This document shows, piece after piece, positions 27,531 to 41,768 of a DNA stretch of 64,000 nt; the first letter of the stretch is position 1, and each line of letters begins with the position of its first letter. The notes below the pieces were generated by a model. It did no database searches and was not told the origin of the DNA. It saw only the letters and a list, made by a program, of their open reading frames with translations. The translations under genes and the position numbers were made by a program. The DNA comes from Facklamia hominis CCUG 36813 (GTDB lineage Bacteria; Bacillota; Bacilli; Lactobacillales; Aerococcaceae), in the NCBI RefSeq assembly GCF_000301035.1, contig NZ_JH932292.1, positions 920,857-984,856 of the forward strand, written 5' to 3'.

Positions 27531-28553
27531 TTATTTATTTTTTACTAAAGATCGATAGTAGTCCAACCAGATCTTAGCTATCCGGTCTGGATGGTAATAA
27601 TCCGCTCCTTGCTTGGCACGGTTCAATTGTTCCTGATAAAAGCTAGTATCACTCGCCAAACGATTCAAACAATCCGTCCAAGATGACACATCATTGGCTG
27701 CCAGATAATAGCCATCAATCACATCTCGATAAAGATCGAGATCGCGCACTAAAACTGGAGTATGCGCTGAAAAAGCTTCTAAAATCGACATCGGAAATAG
27801 CTCGTTGTAAGATGGCAAAAGAAAAACGTCCGCTAAATTATACCAATCATTCATTAATGGACGATCCACAATCCCTGTAAATCGCACGTTTGCAGGTGGA
27901 TTATCATAAATTTTTTTGTAGTCTTCATAGCCATCGGTAATCCGCCCAAATGAAAAACCACCCACCCAAACAAAGAGCTTATCTGGGTTCATTTGTGCCA
28001 AGCGGATAAAGTCATCAATCCCCTTGCGCTTTTGTATCTGCCCTACTCCAAGAACCACAAATTGGTCCTGATCAATATCCTGTTCCAATCTGAAAGCTTT
28101 CTTAGCTGCTTCATCCTTGGGAAAAAATTCCTGGTCAGAGACAAAATTAGGAATATAAGTCACCTTATTAGGATCAATGCCATAAGCTGCAATCTCTGGT
28201 ATAAAGCTCGGGTTGACTACAACCAACTGATCCATCTGCTTATAAAAGGCGATCACATATCGCTCCATTAATTTTTGTAAAGGCCCCAACAACTTAATCG
28301 ACCCTGCCAAGGTATCCGGCAAAAAATGGACATAGCCCACCTTCACCCCCCGCTTCTTGGAAAAACTAGTCAAAAAATATTGCGGGTTAATTGTATGGTA
28401 ATGAGAAATATCCGAGGGGGCGTAGTCATTAATTTGAATCATCAATTGTTCCTTAAGTCGTGTCTTCTGGAGTCGAATTAATTCGAGATAAGCAGATCCT
28501 ACTCCTTGACCCTTGACTGAATCCGCCTTCGAAAAATGAGCAACCGTAAGCAT
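27531..28553 (-). CDS. Family 4 glycosyltransferase, probably glycolipid synthesis
   Basis: GT-B glycosyltransferase of 340 residues. The N-terminus (SKADSVKGQGVGSAYLELIR) and a short acceptor domain with NDYAPSDISHYHTINPQYFL resemble the CpoA/LafB enzymes that add the second hexose to diacylglycerol-linked glycolipids used as lipoteichoic acid anchors. Donor-side motifs VLGVGQIQKRKGIDDF (about 168-183) and PSYNELFPMSILEAFSAHTPVL are clear. The gene stands alone between terminators; the usual partner glucosyltransferase is not adjacent, so the glycolipid assignment is inference. Confidence 0.75.
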   Translation of the reverse strand: MLTVAHFSKADSVKGQGVGSAYLELIRLQKTRLKEQLMIQINDYAPSDISHYHTINPQYFLTSFSKKRGVKVGYVHFLPDTLAGSIKLLGPLQKLMERYVIAFYKQMDQLVVVNPSFIPEIAAYGIDPNKVTYIPNFVSDQEFFPKDEAAKKAFRLEQDIDQDQFVVLGVGQIQKRKGIDDFIRLAQMNPDKLFVWVGGFSFGRITDGYEDYKKIYDNPPANVRFTGIVDRPLMNDWYNLADVFLLPSYNELFPMSILEAFSAHTPVLVRDLDLYRDVIDGYYLAANDVSSWTDCLNRLASDTSFYQEQLNRAKQGADYYHPDRIAKIWLDYYRSLVKNK

Positions 28554-28621
28554 ACAAAAACTCCTTTATCCTAAGTAGATATCTTATTATAACATACACT
28601 CGCTTTGATCGATAAAAATAA

Positions 28622-28656
28622 AGAGTCGCTAGAAAGATGCTTCTTTCAGCGACTCT
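28622..28656. terminator. Hairpin upstream of the glycolipid-type glycosyltransferase
   Basis: AGAGTCGCT and AGCGACTCT arms with an inner GAAAG/CTTTC pairing; A-rich left and T-containing right flanks. It separates the glycosyltransferase from the LPXTG gene. Confidence 0.6.
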
Positions 28657-28698
28657 ATTTATAAGCTATTCATAAAAACATAATTATCTTCAAATAAC

Positions 28699-28731
28699 AA
28701 AAAAGGACCAAACCTTCAGGTTTGATCCTAA
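28699..28731 (-). terminator. Terminator of the LPXTG protein gene
   Basis: On the minus strand AGGATCAAACC, tetraloop TGAA, GGTTTGGTCCT, then TTTTT. Directly downstream of the gene ending at 28751. Confidence 0.85.
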
Positions 28732-28750
28732 ATATTATAAACTAAACGAA

Positions 28751-29824
28751 TTAGTTTTCTTTTTTAGCTACAAATCCTAATCCTGCTAATGCAGATAATA
28801 CTGCTGCTCCAGCGATTGCGAAAGTAGAAGCTTCACCTGTTTGAGGTAATTCAGCTTTCTTTTCATCTTTCTTAGCTGGTTTAGCTGCTGGTTTGTCAGC
28901 TGGTTTGTTAGTAGATTCTGTTTCAGTTGCTACTTCTTTTTGACCTTGTTTTTCTAATTTTTGATTAGTGTCTTGTAATTTACCTTCTACATTTTCTACT
29001 ACAGATCCTTTAGTTCCTGCAATTTTTTCGTAAGTAGTAAATACATAGTATTTTCCATTTTCATACATAGGGAATGAACCTGGGAAAGCTTTCATTGCAT
29101 CTTCATAAGAATCAAAAACATGTGTTAATTTTGGTAATTTATTTGTATAAACAATATACTTACCATCTTTAAACATTGGGTTAGCATCTTCTCCAAAAGC
29201 ATCAACTGCTTCTGCTAATGTTTTAAATTCATATTGAAGACGAGGAGCTTGATCGGTAAATACATAGTATTTTCCATTTTCGTACATTGCTTTTTTATTT
29301 GGGAAAGCATTTACAGCATCTTCAGAAGAATTAAATACAAAAGTTTTTTGACCTTGAACATCTGTATAAACTACATAATCATTTGTTGATGGTTCATACA
29401 TAACGAAAGCATTTGGATAAGCTTCAACAGCTTCTGCTAATGTCTTAAAGTGACGACCAACATTTTCAAATGCATTCTTTTGAGCACCCTTATCTAATTT
29501 AGCTTCAGTTCCAAATGGATCTTCTGCTTTAGTAGGAGCAATTGTTGTAGTAGTTGTAGATTCCTTAGATTTTTCTTCAGTTGTTGGTGCTACTGTTGTA
29601 GCTGGTGTATTATCAACTACATAGAATTGTCCATCTTCTTCAACAACAGCTAAAACTTCGTTTGCAGCTTTATTGTTATCAATCCAGTATTGAGCTGATT
29701 CTTTAGTAGAGAATACTGGTGCACCATTCAAAACATTTTTAGGAGCTGCTAATGCTGAAGCAGATCCAACTAATGTTAAAGCTACAGCTGAAGTTGCTAC
29801 TAATTTAACTAATGATTTTTTCAT
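28751..29824 (-). CDS. LPXTG-anchored surface protein with internal repeats
   Basis: Sortase-anchored wall protein of 357 residues, no known family recognised. Signal peptide at residues 1-26 (cleavage near ALA-AP), a Thr-rich linker at about 74-99, four repeats of 36-38 residues starting at F126, F164, F200 and F237, a Lys/Glu-rich wall-spanning linker (about 285-325), then LPQTG at 326-330, a hydrophobic stretch and the tail KKEN. Each repeat has F-x-[ST]-x-[AE]-[ED]-A and ends near GKYYVFT or GKYIVYT. Residues 38-71 look like a diverged fifth copy. Biased A/T-ending codons and a strong promoter suggest high expression. Ligand unknown. Confidence 0.85.
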   Translation of the reverse strand: MKKSLVKLVATSAVALTLVGSASALAAPKNVLNGAPVFSTKESAQYWIDNNKAANEVLAVVEEDGQFYVVDNTPATTVAPTTEEKSKESTTTTTIAPTKAEDPFGTEAKLDKGAQKNAFENVGRHFKTLAEAVEAYPNAFVMYEPSTNDYVVYTDVQGQKTFVFNSSEDAVNAFPNKKAMYENGKYYVFTDQAPRLQYEFKTLAEAVDAFGEDANPMFKDGKYIVYTNKLPKLTHVFDSYEDAMKAFPGSFPMYENGKYYVFTTYEKIAGTKGSVVENVEGKLQDTNQKLEKQGQKEVATETESTNKPADKPAAKPAKKDEKKAELPQTGEASTFAIAGAAVLSALAGLGFVAKKEN

Positions 29825-29891
29825 AGTAAAAATCTCCTTTTTATTTTAAATTATTCGACGTATCAAGAGGTCTTATCTCAACCTCAATTGT

Positions 29892-29920
29892 ATAGTACCA
29901 AAGATTTTTTAAAGTGTCAA
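29892..29920 (-). promoter_or_regulatory. Promoter of the LPXTG protein gene
   Basis: On the minus strand TTGACA (29915-29920), 17-base spacer, TACTAT (29892-29897), about 70 bases upstream of the ATG. Consensus -35 and ideal spacing predict strong expression. Confidence 0.8.
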
Positions 29921-30081
29921 GCAAATTTCTAAACTTCCTAAAGAAATCTTTAGAAATTCTTTAAATCTTCAAATTCTTTGATTCCATATATAGATTGACT
30001 AAGAATCTTGTCCATCGACAGTTATCATGGTATCAATTATTAAAGAAAAGGTAAAGATCTTTTATTTAACACTTATATTAC

Positions 30082-30119
30082 AAAGGGGTTGCTGATCCAT
30101 AACATCAGTAACCCCTTTT
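30082..30119 (-). terminator. Terminator of the gatCAB operon
   Basis: AAAGGGGTTGCTGAT (from 30083) pairs with ATCAGTAACCCCTTT, loop about seven bases, located after the gatB stop. Confidence 0.75.
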
Positions 30120-30139
30120 CATACAATCTCAGCGATTGC

Positions 30140-31570
30140 TTACATGGATTGTAACTTATCTAAAATTAATTGATTAACGACCTGTGGGTTAGCCTTGCCT
30201 CGCGTTTGCTTCATGACTTGTCCCACAAAGAAGCCTAAGGCACGGTCCTTACCATTCTTGTAATCTTCCACAGACTTTGGATCCCCTTCAATAATCGTAT
30301 CAATCATTGGTTTAAGAACAGATGGGTCAGAGATCTGAGCTAGACCCTTTTCTTCCACGATCACTTCCGCGTCTCCGCCGTTTTGGGCCAAGTCCTTAAA
30401 GACCTGTTTAGCAATCTTGGAAGAAATAGTGCCATTATCGATCAATCGAATCATTTGAGCTAGATTATGAGGGTTCAGACCGGTCTCTTTTAAGCTAACT
30501 TGTTGAGCATTCAAGTAGGCAGAGACTTCCCCCATTAACCAGTTGGAGGCTTGCTTAGGATCGGCTCCCTCGGCAACAGTCGCATCAAAGAAGTCGGATA
30601 GATCCTTCTGTAGGGTCAAGACCATCGCATCATACTCTGGCAGATCGTAGTCCTTGGTATAACGTAGACGACGCTCTTCCGGCATTTCAGGCATGGAAGC
30701 ACGAACTTGGTCCATCCATTCTTGCGAGATGGTCACGGGTGGAATATCGGGTTCTGGGAAGTAACGATAGTCCGCAGCCCCTTCTTTAACCCGCATCAAG
30801 ATCGTTTTACCTGTCTTCTCATCGAAGCGACGAGTCTCTTGGAGAATCTTCCCACCAGAACGAAGGACTTGTGCTTGACGTTCTTCTTCATGGGCAAGCC
30901 CTCGACGAACATAGTTAAAGGAGTTCAGGTTCTTCAACTCGGTCTTCGTTCCAAAGGCTTCCTGACCATATGGGCGGATAGAGATGTTAGCATCACAGCG
31001 CAAAGATCCTTCTTCCATCTTCACATCTGAGACTCCAGTATACATGATCCGTTCTCTAAGAGCTTCCAAGTAGGCATACGCCTCTTCTGGCGACCGCATG
31101 TCTGCTTCTGAGACAATCTCAATCAATGGCGTTCCTTGACGATTCAAGTCAACATAGGAATAACCATCATCTGCGTGAGTATTCTTACCCGCATCTTCTT
31201 CTAAATGAATTCGTTCAATACCAATCCGACGTTTCTCTCCATCTACTTCAATATCGATGTGCCCATGTTGTCCGATCGGTTGATCGAGTTGAGAGATTTG
31301 ATAAGCAGCTGGATTATCTGGATAGAAGTAATTCTTTCGATCGAACTTCATCCACTCAGCCACCTCACAATTAAGCGCCATCGCAGCTTTCATCCCGAAT
31401 TCCACCACTTGACGATTCAAAGTAGGTAAGGCTCCCGGATAGCCCCAATCTTTTTCATTCGTATTCGCATTGGGTTGGCTTCCAAAGAGGACTGGGGATG
31501 AGGAAAAGATTTTGGACTTAGTTTTTAATTCAACGTGGACTTCGAGTCCAATAACTGTTTCAAAGTTCAT
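30140..31570 (-). CDS. gatB: Asp-tRNA(Asn)/Glu-tRNA(Gln) amidotransferase subunit B
   Basis: tRNA-binding kinase subunit of GatCAB, which converts Glu-tRNA(Gln) to Gln-tRNA(Gln). 476 residues. It begins with the signature [24 protein letters not shown] and carries [22 protein letters not shown] and the [12 protein letters not shown] block near 267-278. The C-terminal YqeY-like helical domain includes [16 protein letters not shown]. It is the third gene of gatC-gatA-gatB, 10 bases after gatA. Confidence 0.97.
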   Translation of the reverse strand: MNFETVIGLEVHVELKTKSKIFSSSPVLFGSQPNANTNEKDWGYPGALPTLNRQVVEFGMKAAMALNCEVAEWMKFDRKNYFYPDNPAAYQISQLDQPIGQHGHIDIEVDGEKRRIGIERIHLEEDAGKNTHADDGYSYVDLNRQGTPLIEIVSEADMRSPEEAYAYLEALRERIMYTGVSDVKMEEGSLRCDANISIRPYGQEAFGTKTELKNLNSFNYVRRGLAHEEERQAQVLRSGGKILQETRRFDEKTGKTILMRVKEGAADYRYFPEPDIPPVTISQEWMDQVRASMPEMPEERRLRYTKDYDLPEYDAMVLTLQKDLSDFFDATVAEGADPKQASNWLMGEVSAYLNAQQVSLKETGLNPHNLAQMIRLIDNGTISSKIAKQVFKDLAQNGGDAEVIVEEKGLAQISDPSVLKPMIDTIIEGDPKSVEDYKNGKDRALGFFVGQVMKQTRGKANPQVVNQLILDKLQSM

Positions 31571-31580
31571 CAGTTACCTC

Positions 31581-33044
31581 CTATAATTTGGGTTCTAGGT
31601 CAAGATAGTCATGCCCTTGTTCAAAGGCGTAAGCTACTTGATAGAGTAGGGCTTCGCTCAAGTTTGGTCCGGTAAGGGCCATCCCAATTGGGAGTCCCCC
31701 TTCATCAAAACCAGCTGGAATCGCTAGACTTGGAATTCCTGCTAAATTAATCGGAACCGTTAATAAGTCTGCCACATACATTTCCAACGGATCCGATTGG
31801 CGTTCACCAATCTTATAGGCCGTGGAGGTGGTGACTGGTCCCATGATTAAATCATACTCTTCAAAGACGCGTTCAAAATCTTGGCGAATTAAAGTCCGAA
31901 CCTTGGCCGCCTTGCCATAGAAGGCATCATAGGCTCCGGCCGATAAGGAGAAAGTCCCCAACATGATCCGACGTTTAACTTCCGCCCCAAAGCCTTGAGA
32001 ACGTGACTTGACATAGATATCTTCTAGATTGTGAACATCTTCTGCACGATAACCATAGCGAATTCCATCAAAACGTTGTAGGTTCGATGAGGCTTCCGCT
32101 GAAGAGATAATATAATAGGCATTAATACCATATTGCGAGTGAGGCAGTGAGACCTCTTCCACAATCGCACCCTGTGACTTAAAGTAGTCTGCAGCTTTAT
32201 CCATAGCCTGACGAACCTCTGGTTGAATCGCATCGGATAAGTATTCCTTCGGATAAGCAATCTTCAATCCCTTAATGGATTGACCAATTTTAGCCGAAAA
32301 ATCCAAATTGTCATCATCTAAGGTGGTGGAGTCATGCGCATCAAGTCCCGCAATAACCTGTAATAGAAGGGCATTATCTTCCACCGTCAAAGTCATCGGG
32401 CCAATTTGGTCGAGACTCGACGCAAAAGCAATCAGACCATAACGAGAAACGCGACCATAGGACGGCTTCATACCAACGATCCCTGTATAAGCAGCCGGTT
32501 GTCTCACCGAACCACCTGTATCCGATCCTAATGAAGCGGGCACTTGTCTAGCAGCAACCGCGGAAGCAGATCCACCCGACGATCCTCCTGGTACACGTTC
32601 TAAATCCCAAGGATTACGACTGGTCTTAAAGTAAGAATTCTCCGTGGATCCTCCCATCGCAAATTCATCTAGGTTCACCTTACCCACAATAATTGCTCCG
32701 GCTTCCTTAAGCTTGGTAATTACATGCGCATCGTAAGTTGGAATAAAATCTTCGAGCATTTTTGAAGCAGCAGTCGTTGCAAATCCTTGGGTTACAATAT
32801 TATCCTTAATCGCTAAGGGAATCCCATTTAAGATAGGACTATCTTCTCCATAACCACGCTCATCCGCTGCTTTAGCAGCTTCTAAGGCAGCTTCTTTATG
32901 ATTTTGATAATTAATAAAGGATTGAACTTGGTCTTCTTTAGCTTCGATCGCTTGATAAGTATGTTGGATTAGCTCCACCGCTGTAAAATCGCCGGCCTTC
33001 AATCCAGCCTTCAATCCTGTAATCGTTGTTGGATAAGTCGTCAT
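31581..33044 (-). CDS. gatA: Asp-tRNA(Asn)/Glu-tRNA(Gln) amidotransferase subunit A
   Basis: Glutaminase subunit of GatCAB, an amidase-signature enzyme of 487 residues. The catalytic Lys is in IPLAIKDNIVTQG (about 72-84) and the Ser-cisSer-Lys triad region is in VPGGSSGGSASAVAARQVPASLGSDTGGSVRQPA (about 149-182). The reading frame extends seven residues upstream, but the ATG at 33044 is chosen because GGGAGGGAG sits six bases in front of it. gatC ends two bases upstream. Confidence 0.97.
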   Translation of the reverse strand: MTTYPTTITGLKAGLKAGDFTAVELIQHTYQAIEAKEDQVQSFINYQNHKEAALEAAKAADERGYGEDSPILNGIPLAIKDNIVTQGFATTAASKMLEDFIPTYDAHVITKLKEAGAIIVGKVNLDEFAMGGSTENSYFKTSRNPWDLERVPGGSSGGSASAVAARQVPASLGSDTGGSVRQPAAYTGIVGMKPSYGRVSRYGLIAFASSLDQIGPMTLTVEDNALLLQVIAGLDAHDSTTLDDDNLDFSAKIGQSIKGLKIAYPKEYLSDAIQPEVRQAMDKAADYFKSQGAIVEEVSLPHSQYGINAYYIISSAEASSNLQRFDGIRYGYRAEDVHNLEDIYVKSRSQGFGAEVKRRIMLGTFSLSAGAYDAFYGKAAKVRTLIRQDFERVFEEYDLIMGPVTTSTAYKIGERQSDPLEMYVADLLTVPINLAGIPSLAIPAGFDEGGLPIGMALTGPNLSEALLYQVAYAFEQGHDYLDLEPKL

Positions 33045-33045
33045 T

Positions 33046-33345
33046 CTAAGCTCCCTCCCCATCATCTAAAATCGCTGGCACTTGAATATACCCGTCTTTG
33101 CTAGTAGGGGCATTATCCAGTAAGGCTTGATAATGATCATTTTCGACCGGCTGATCTTCACGGTAGACATTCATCCGTTGATTGCCATGATAGGTCGATT
33201 CGACAGCTTCCGTATCTACTTCAACCAAGTGCTCTACCATATCCACCAAACTTTGCATTCTTGGTGTCAATTCATCAAGTTCTTGTTCATCAAAGCTCAA
33301 CTTAGCTAATTGAGCCACATGTTCTAATTCTTCACGTGTTATCAT
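33046..33345 (-). CDS. gatC: Asp-tRNA(Asn)/Glu-tRNA(Gln) amidotransferase subunit C
   Basis: Small scaffold subunit of 99 residues wrapping GatA and GatB. Family pattern: ITREELEHVAQLAKLSFDEQELDELTPRMQSLVDMVEHL at the N-terminus and DNAPTSKDGYIQVPAIL near the C-terminus. First gene of the gatCAB set, 15 bases downstream of camS on the same strand, which is the usual order in Lactobacillales and Bacillales. Confidence 0.96.
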   Translation of the reverse strand: MITREELEHVAQLAKLSFDEQELDELTPRMQSLVDMVEHLVEVDTEAVESTYHGNQRMNVYREDQPVENDHYQALLDNAPTSKDGYIQVPAILDDGEGA

Positions 33346-33360
33346 GCGTTTCCTCCCTTA

Positions 33361-38946
<5,586 letters not shown>

Positions 38947-39048
38947 TTAACCACTCCCTTCTATTCATACGGCATCGGTTCTATTATAACAAAAATGTTC
39001 CCCTCCGGATATGTTAAAGAAAAAGTCCTCCGACCTTATCCATAACCA

Positions 39049-39082
39049 TTAAAAAACCTGGTCCCTTTGACAAGACCAGGTT
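39049..39082 (-). terminator. Terminator downstream of the PurK-like gene
   Basis: On the minus strand AACCTGGTC, nine-base loop, GACCAGGTT with trailing T's. It separates the PurK-like gene from pcrA. Confidence 0.8.
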
Positions 39083-39108
39083 ATAATGAGTCTCACTTTA
39101 AATCAAAG

Positions 39109-40242
39109 CTATGCATGATAAAGATTCGTAATTGTAATCTGTTGGTCACAGTCAGATAAATCTTCCCCAGTCACGACCACTAATCCTTCGAGTAAGTTAA
39201 CGGACTTTTGGGGCTGATTCAAAAATACAAAGTCCCAATCCGTTCGGGTCATATACTGAATCATGACCTTTTCGATATTTAAGGCGGCGATCGGCAAAGC
39301 GATAGCTGCTGGTACTTGAGACTCTAACTTACAAAGCGGCAAGCCCACCAAAGCCCTGCAAGTAGCCTCGTCCATTGGCATTGACATGACTTTATGAGTA
39401 AACATGCCTGCTGCTTTAAGACCTAGAGAGGCATGATTAACATAAATCACCCCTGCGGATGTCATAAAATATTCAATGTTGATCGCTCCAACAACTGCTA
39501 ATGATTGTGCAATCGATCGGCCAATGCGTTCGATCTCATCTTGAACCGATTCACTCACCGTGGCCGGATAGCGAACTTGCCGTCCAATCAAATCCCCTTT
39601 ATCCACTACTTCAAAACCAGGATAAACCATCTGTTGTCCAGCTTCATTCTGAACAATCGTCAGTGTGACCTTCTTTTCGACAGGAATCCAAGCTTCTAGG
39701 ATACAAGTTCCTTGATCTAACAACTTAGTAACTTGCGTCAAATCCTCTTCATTAAATAAAATAACTTGATCACTTTTGATCCCAAGATTACGTTGGGCAG
39801 ATTTTAACACACAGGGATAACCAATATATTCAACCGCTTCTAGAATGTCTTCCAAGTTGGTCACCATCGAAAAAGGTGGCACGAGATGTTTATTGGAATC
39901 CAGATAAGCCTTCTCAATTAATCGATCAGTCGATATAGCAATTAAATCATCCTTTAAAGGTAGATAAGTCACCTGAGATAAAAGGCGAAAATCCCGATTG
40001 GACAATAGACCCGGCTCGATATAGACAAGATCCACCTGTTCACCAAAGGCTAAAAGTTCTTCCGTCGAATAGGAATCAACCACCTTTTGCCAAGAAGCAA
40101 ATTGTCTCACACCATTCCAAGCTTGGGTCACCAAAGATCCCACATGATAGCCAAGTCGGCCTGCCTCTTGAGCTAACAAGGCCGATGAATGCCCAGATCC
40201 AATAATTCCAATGCAAGTCCCTGGATAAAATCGATGCACCAT
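39109..40242 (-). CDS. PurK-like ATP-grasp protein
   Basis: 377 residues with the layout of N5-carboxyaminoimidazole ribonucleotide synthase: an N-terminal nucleotide-like domain (CIGIIGSGHSSALLAQEAGRLGYHV), a central ATP-grasp region (GYPCVLKSAQRNLGIKSDQVILFNEED, about 137-163, and GTCILEAWIPVEKKVTL, about 173-189), and a C-terminal domain. The family's RPHNSGH-type signature near the end of the ATP-grasp is replaced by YVNHASLGLKAAGMFTH, and no purE or purine gene is adjacent. It is probably a divergent paralogue rather than the purine enzyme; position next to pcrA is seen in related genera. Confidence 0.75.
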   Translation of the reverse strand: MVHRFYPGTCIGIIGSGHSSALLAQEAGRLGYHVGSLVTQAWNGVRQFASWQKVVDSYSTEELLAFGEQVDLVYIEPGLLSNRDFRLLSQVTYLPLKDDLIAISTDRLIEKAYLDSNKHLVPPFSMVTNLEDILEAVEYIGYPCVLKSAQRNLGIKSDQVILFNEEDLTQVTKLLDQGTCILEAWIPVEKKVTLTIVQNEAGQQMVYPGFEVVDKGDLIGRQVRYPATVSESVQDEIERIGRSIAQSLAVVGAINIEYFMTSAGVIYVNHASLGLKAAGMFTHKVMSMPMDEATCRALVGLPLCKLESQVPAAIALPIAALNIEKVMIQYMTRTDWDFVFLNQPQKSVNLLEGLVVVTGEDLSDCDQQITITNLYHA

Positions 40243-40347
40243 AAAACTCTCCTCACTTCAAGTCCCCATATTATCATCGGAAGACTTTCATCCTTTGTAA
40301 TCTTTCTTACCACATGCTTAAACAGTCATGAATTGACAAATAATCTA

Positions 40348-41064
40348 TTAATGGGTCATAGGTTGGTCATATTGATTCAGCTGCCAGTCTTCAATCATTC
40401 GGATAATCTTATCAGCATAATCCGGATCCGTCGCATAACCAGATGATTGGAGGCCCCGTGCTTGTTCTTGATAATTCTGTCCTGCTAAAACCGATGCATA
40501 TTGTTGAGGATTCCAGGAAGTTCCATTCACGATCAAGCGAGCATGCTCACGCATCGACTCTTCCCAAGAATTATAGTGCTTGAAAGCATCCATAATCTCA
40601 ACCCATTCCCCATTCTGAAACTCTAGCGTCGGATAGAGTGCCTTATTAGGATCAGATGGGTCCGTTTTAACACCATATAAATTATAATCCTGACTTGCTA
40701 ATTGACTCCGGCCAAAATCGGACTCTAGCATCGCTTGAGCTAATGAGACCGATGCCAAGACCCCATATTCCCGCTGCAAAGATTGAGCAGTTGGAACCAA
40801 ACGTTTTACAAAGTCTTTCTTCTGAGCTAACTCTTCTTGCCTAGCCGTCTCTTCTTCATTTAATTCTATCGAATGATTCAAATAGCGAAAAACCAGAGCA
40901 AATAACAAGGCAAATAGAATAAATAGGAAAACAACTATACATCCCATTTTTTGGAAAAAATTAGCTGAAAAGTGTTTCCATTGTCTTTTAATTCGCCGCC
41001 ATTTTGGAGAACGGCGAACGCTCTTTTTTGTTTTTTTAGGTCGCTGACTCTTTTTCTTGGCCAA
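40348..41064 (-). CDS. Membrane-anchored glucosaminidase (GH73)
   Basis: Peptidoglycan N-acetylglucosaminidase of 238 residues. A very basic cytoplasmic N-terminus (KKKSQRPKKTKKSVRRSPKWRRIKR) is followed by one membrane anchor (about 42-64), a linker, and a GH73 domain with the catalytic glutamate in VSLAQAMLESDFGRSQLA (about 104-121) and YNLYGVKTD. The domain ends GYATDPDYADKIIRMIEDWQLNQYD. No cell-wall-binding repeats, so it works close to the membrane. It lies 17 bases downstream of the HTH-like gene and is probably co-transcribed with it. Confidence 0.88.
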   Translation of the reverse strand: MAKKKSQRPKKTKKSVRRSPKWRRIKRQWKHFSANFFQKMGCIVVFLFILFALLFALVFRYLNHSIELNEEETARQEELAQKKDFVKRLVPTAQSLQREYGVLASVSLAQAMLESDFGRSQLASQDYNLYGVKTDPSDPNKALYPTLEFQNGEWVEIMDAFKHYNSWEESMREHARLIVNGTSWNPQQYASVLAGQNYQEQARGLQSSGYATDPDYADKIIRMIEDWQLNQYDQPMTH

Positions 41065-41081
41065 GCTTTCACCACGCTCTC

Positions 41082-41597
41082 TTATTTTCCATCCTTCAAT
41101 TGGCCAGTCTGATCATCAAACCATTGTAGTAATTTTACCTCATCCGTTTCAATTTGTGATCGGACAACTCCGGGAAGTCTAATTTCAATAATATCATTGT
41201 ACCCCCAAAAATTATAGTCCGCAATTAATTGCAAAATCATTGTGTTAGCTTGATGACTTTTAGATTCACTTTGATGCCATTCCATTCGTACCATACCATG
41301 GTTTACCCATGTTTTAGCGATTTGATATTTCAAATAGAGGTATTCACCCACCGGATTTAACTTAATCTCTGAAATAATCTCTGCGTTACGAACCACTTTT
41401 TGAACTAACATCCATTCATAATCCGTAAATAAGGTTGAAATAATCTGAATATTTTCAAATTTTAGTCCTTGCTCACCCTTCTTCCATCGATCCCAAGACT
41501 GAGGGCTGATACCCAATTTCTCACTATAAAAAGCCTTTTCTGTTTGATATTTTTCTCTGACAGTATACACTACGATATCGACAAGTACTGGACTCAT
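41082..41597 (-). CDS. Uncharacterised protein with HTH-like N-terminus
   Basis: 171 residues, family not recognised. Residues 8-60 (VREKYQTEKAFYSEKLGISPQSWDRWKKGEQGLKFENIQ) read like a diverged XRE-type helix-turn-helix: a turn-like GIS, recognition-helix-like SWDRWKKGE. The rest is mixed alpha/beta without motifs. A perfect 8-bp-armed palindrome at 41621-41639 lies just upstream, which would suit an autoregulatory operator. The downstream gene is a membrane glucosaminidase, so a role in autolysin control is a possible inference. Confidence 0.6.
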   Translation of the reverse strand: MSPVLVDIVVYTVREKYQTEKAFYSEKLGISPQSWDRWKKGEQGLKFENIQIISTLFTDYEWMLVQKVVRNAEIISEIKLNPVGEYLYLKYQIAKTWVNHGMVRMEWHQSESKSHQANTMILQLIADYNFWGYNDIIEIRLPGVVRSQIETDEVKLLQWFDDQTGQLKDGK

Positions 41598-41620
41598 TGT
41601 AATTCCCCCTTTTCTTAATC

Positions 41621-41639
41621 ATACACCTAATAGGTGTAT
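41621..41639. promoter_or_regulatory. Candidate operator upstream of the HTH-like gene
   Basis: ATACACCTAATAGGTGTAT: perfect 8-bp arms around AAT, 24 bases before the ATG at 41597. The size and spacing fit a dimeric repressor site. Confidence 0.5.
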
Positions 41640-41692
41640 TTTTAAAGAGGAAGAAACCAACTTAAGGGAAGCTAATTATCCGTCAATAAATA

Positions 41693-41724
41693 AGAGACTG
41701 CAACTCATAAGTTGCAGCCTCTCT
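41693..41724 (-). terminator. Terminator of the zinc-ribbon/beta-lactamase-like gene
   Basis: AGAGACTGCAACT and AGTTGCAGCCTCT arms around a CATA loop, followed on the minus strand by a T-rich run. Confidence 0.75.
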
Positions 41725-41768
41725 AAATTTAAACGCTCTTTAAAAGGATCGGTAAAGTAAGACCTTGC

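Larger units (their letters stand above)
29825..30139. other. Intergenic region LPXTG gene / gatB
   Basis: About 315 bp of AT-rich DNA holding the LPXTG promoter at one end and the gatB terminator at the other. No ORF or RNA gene is apparent in between. Confidence 0.6.
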
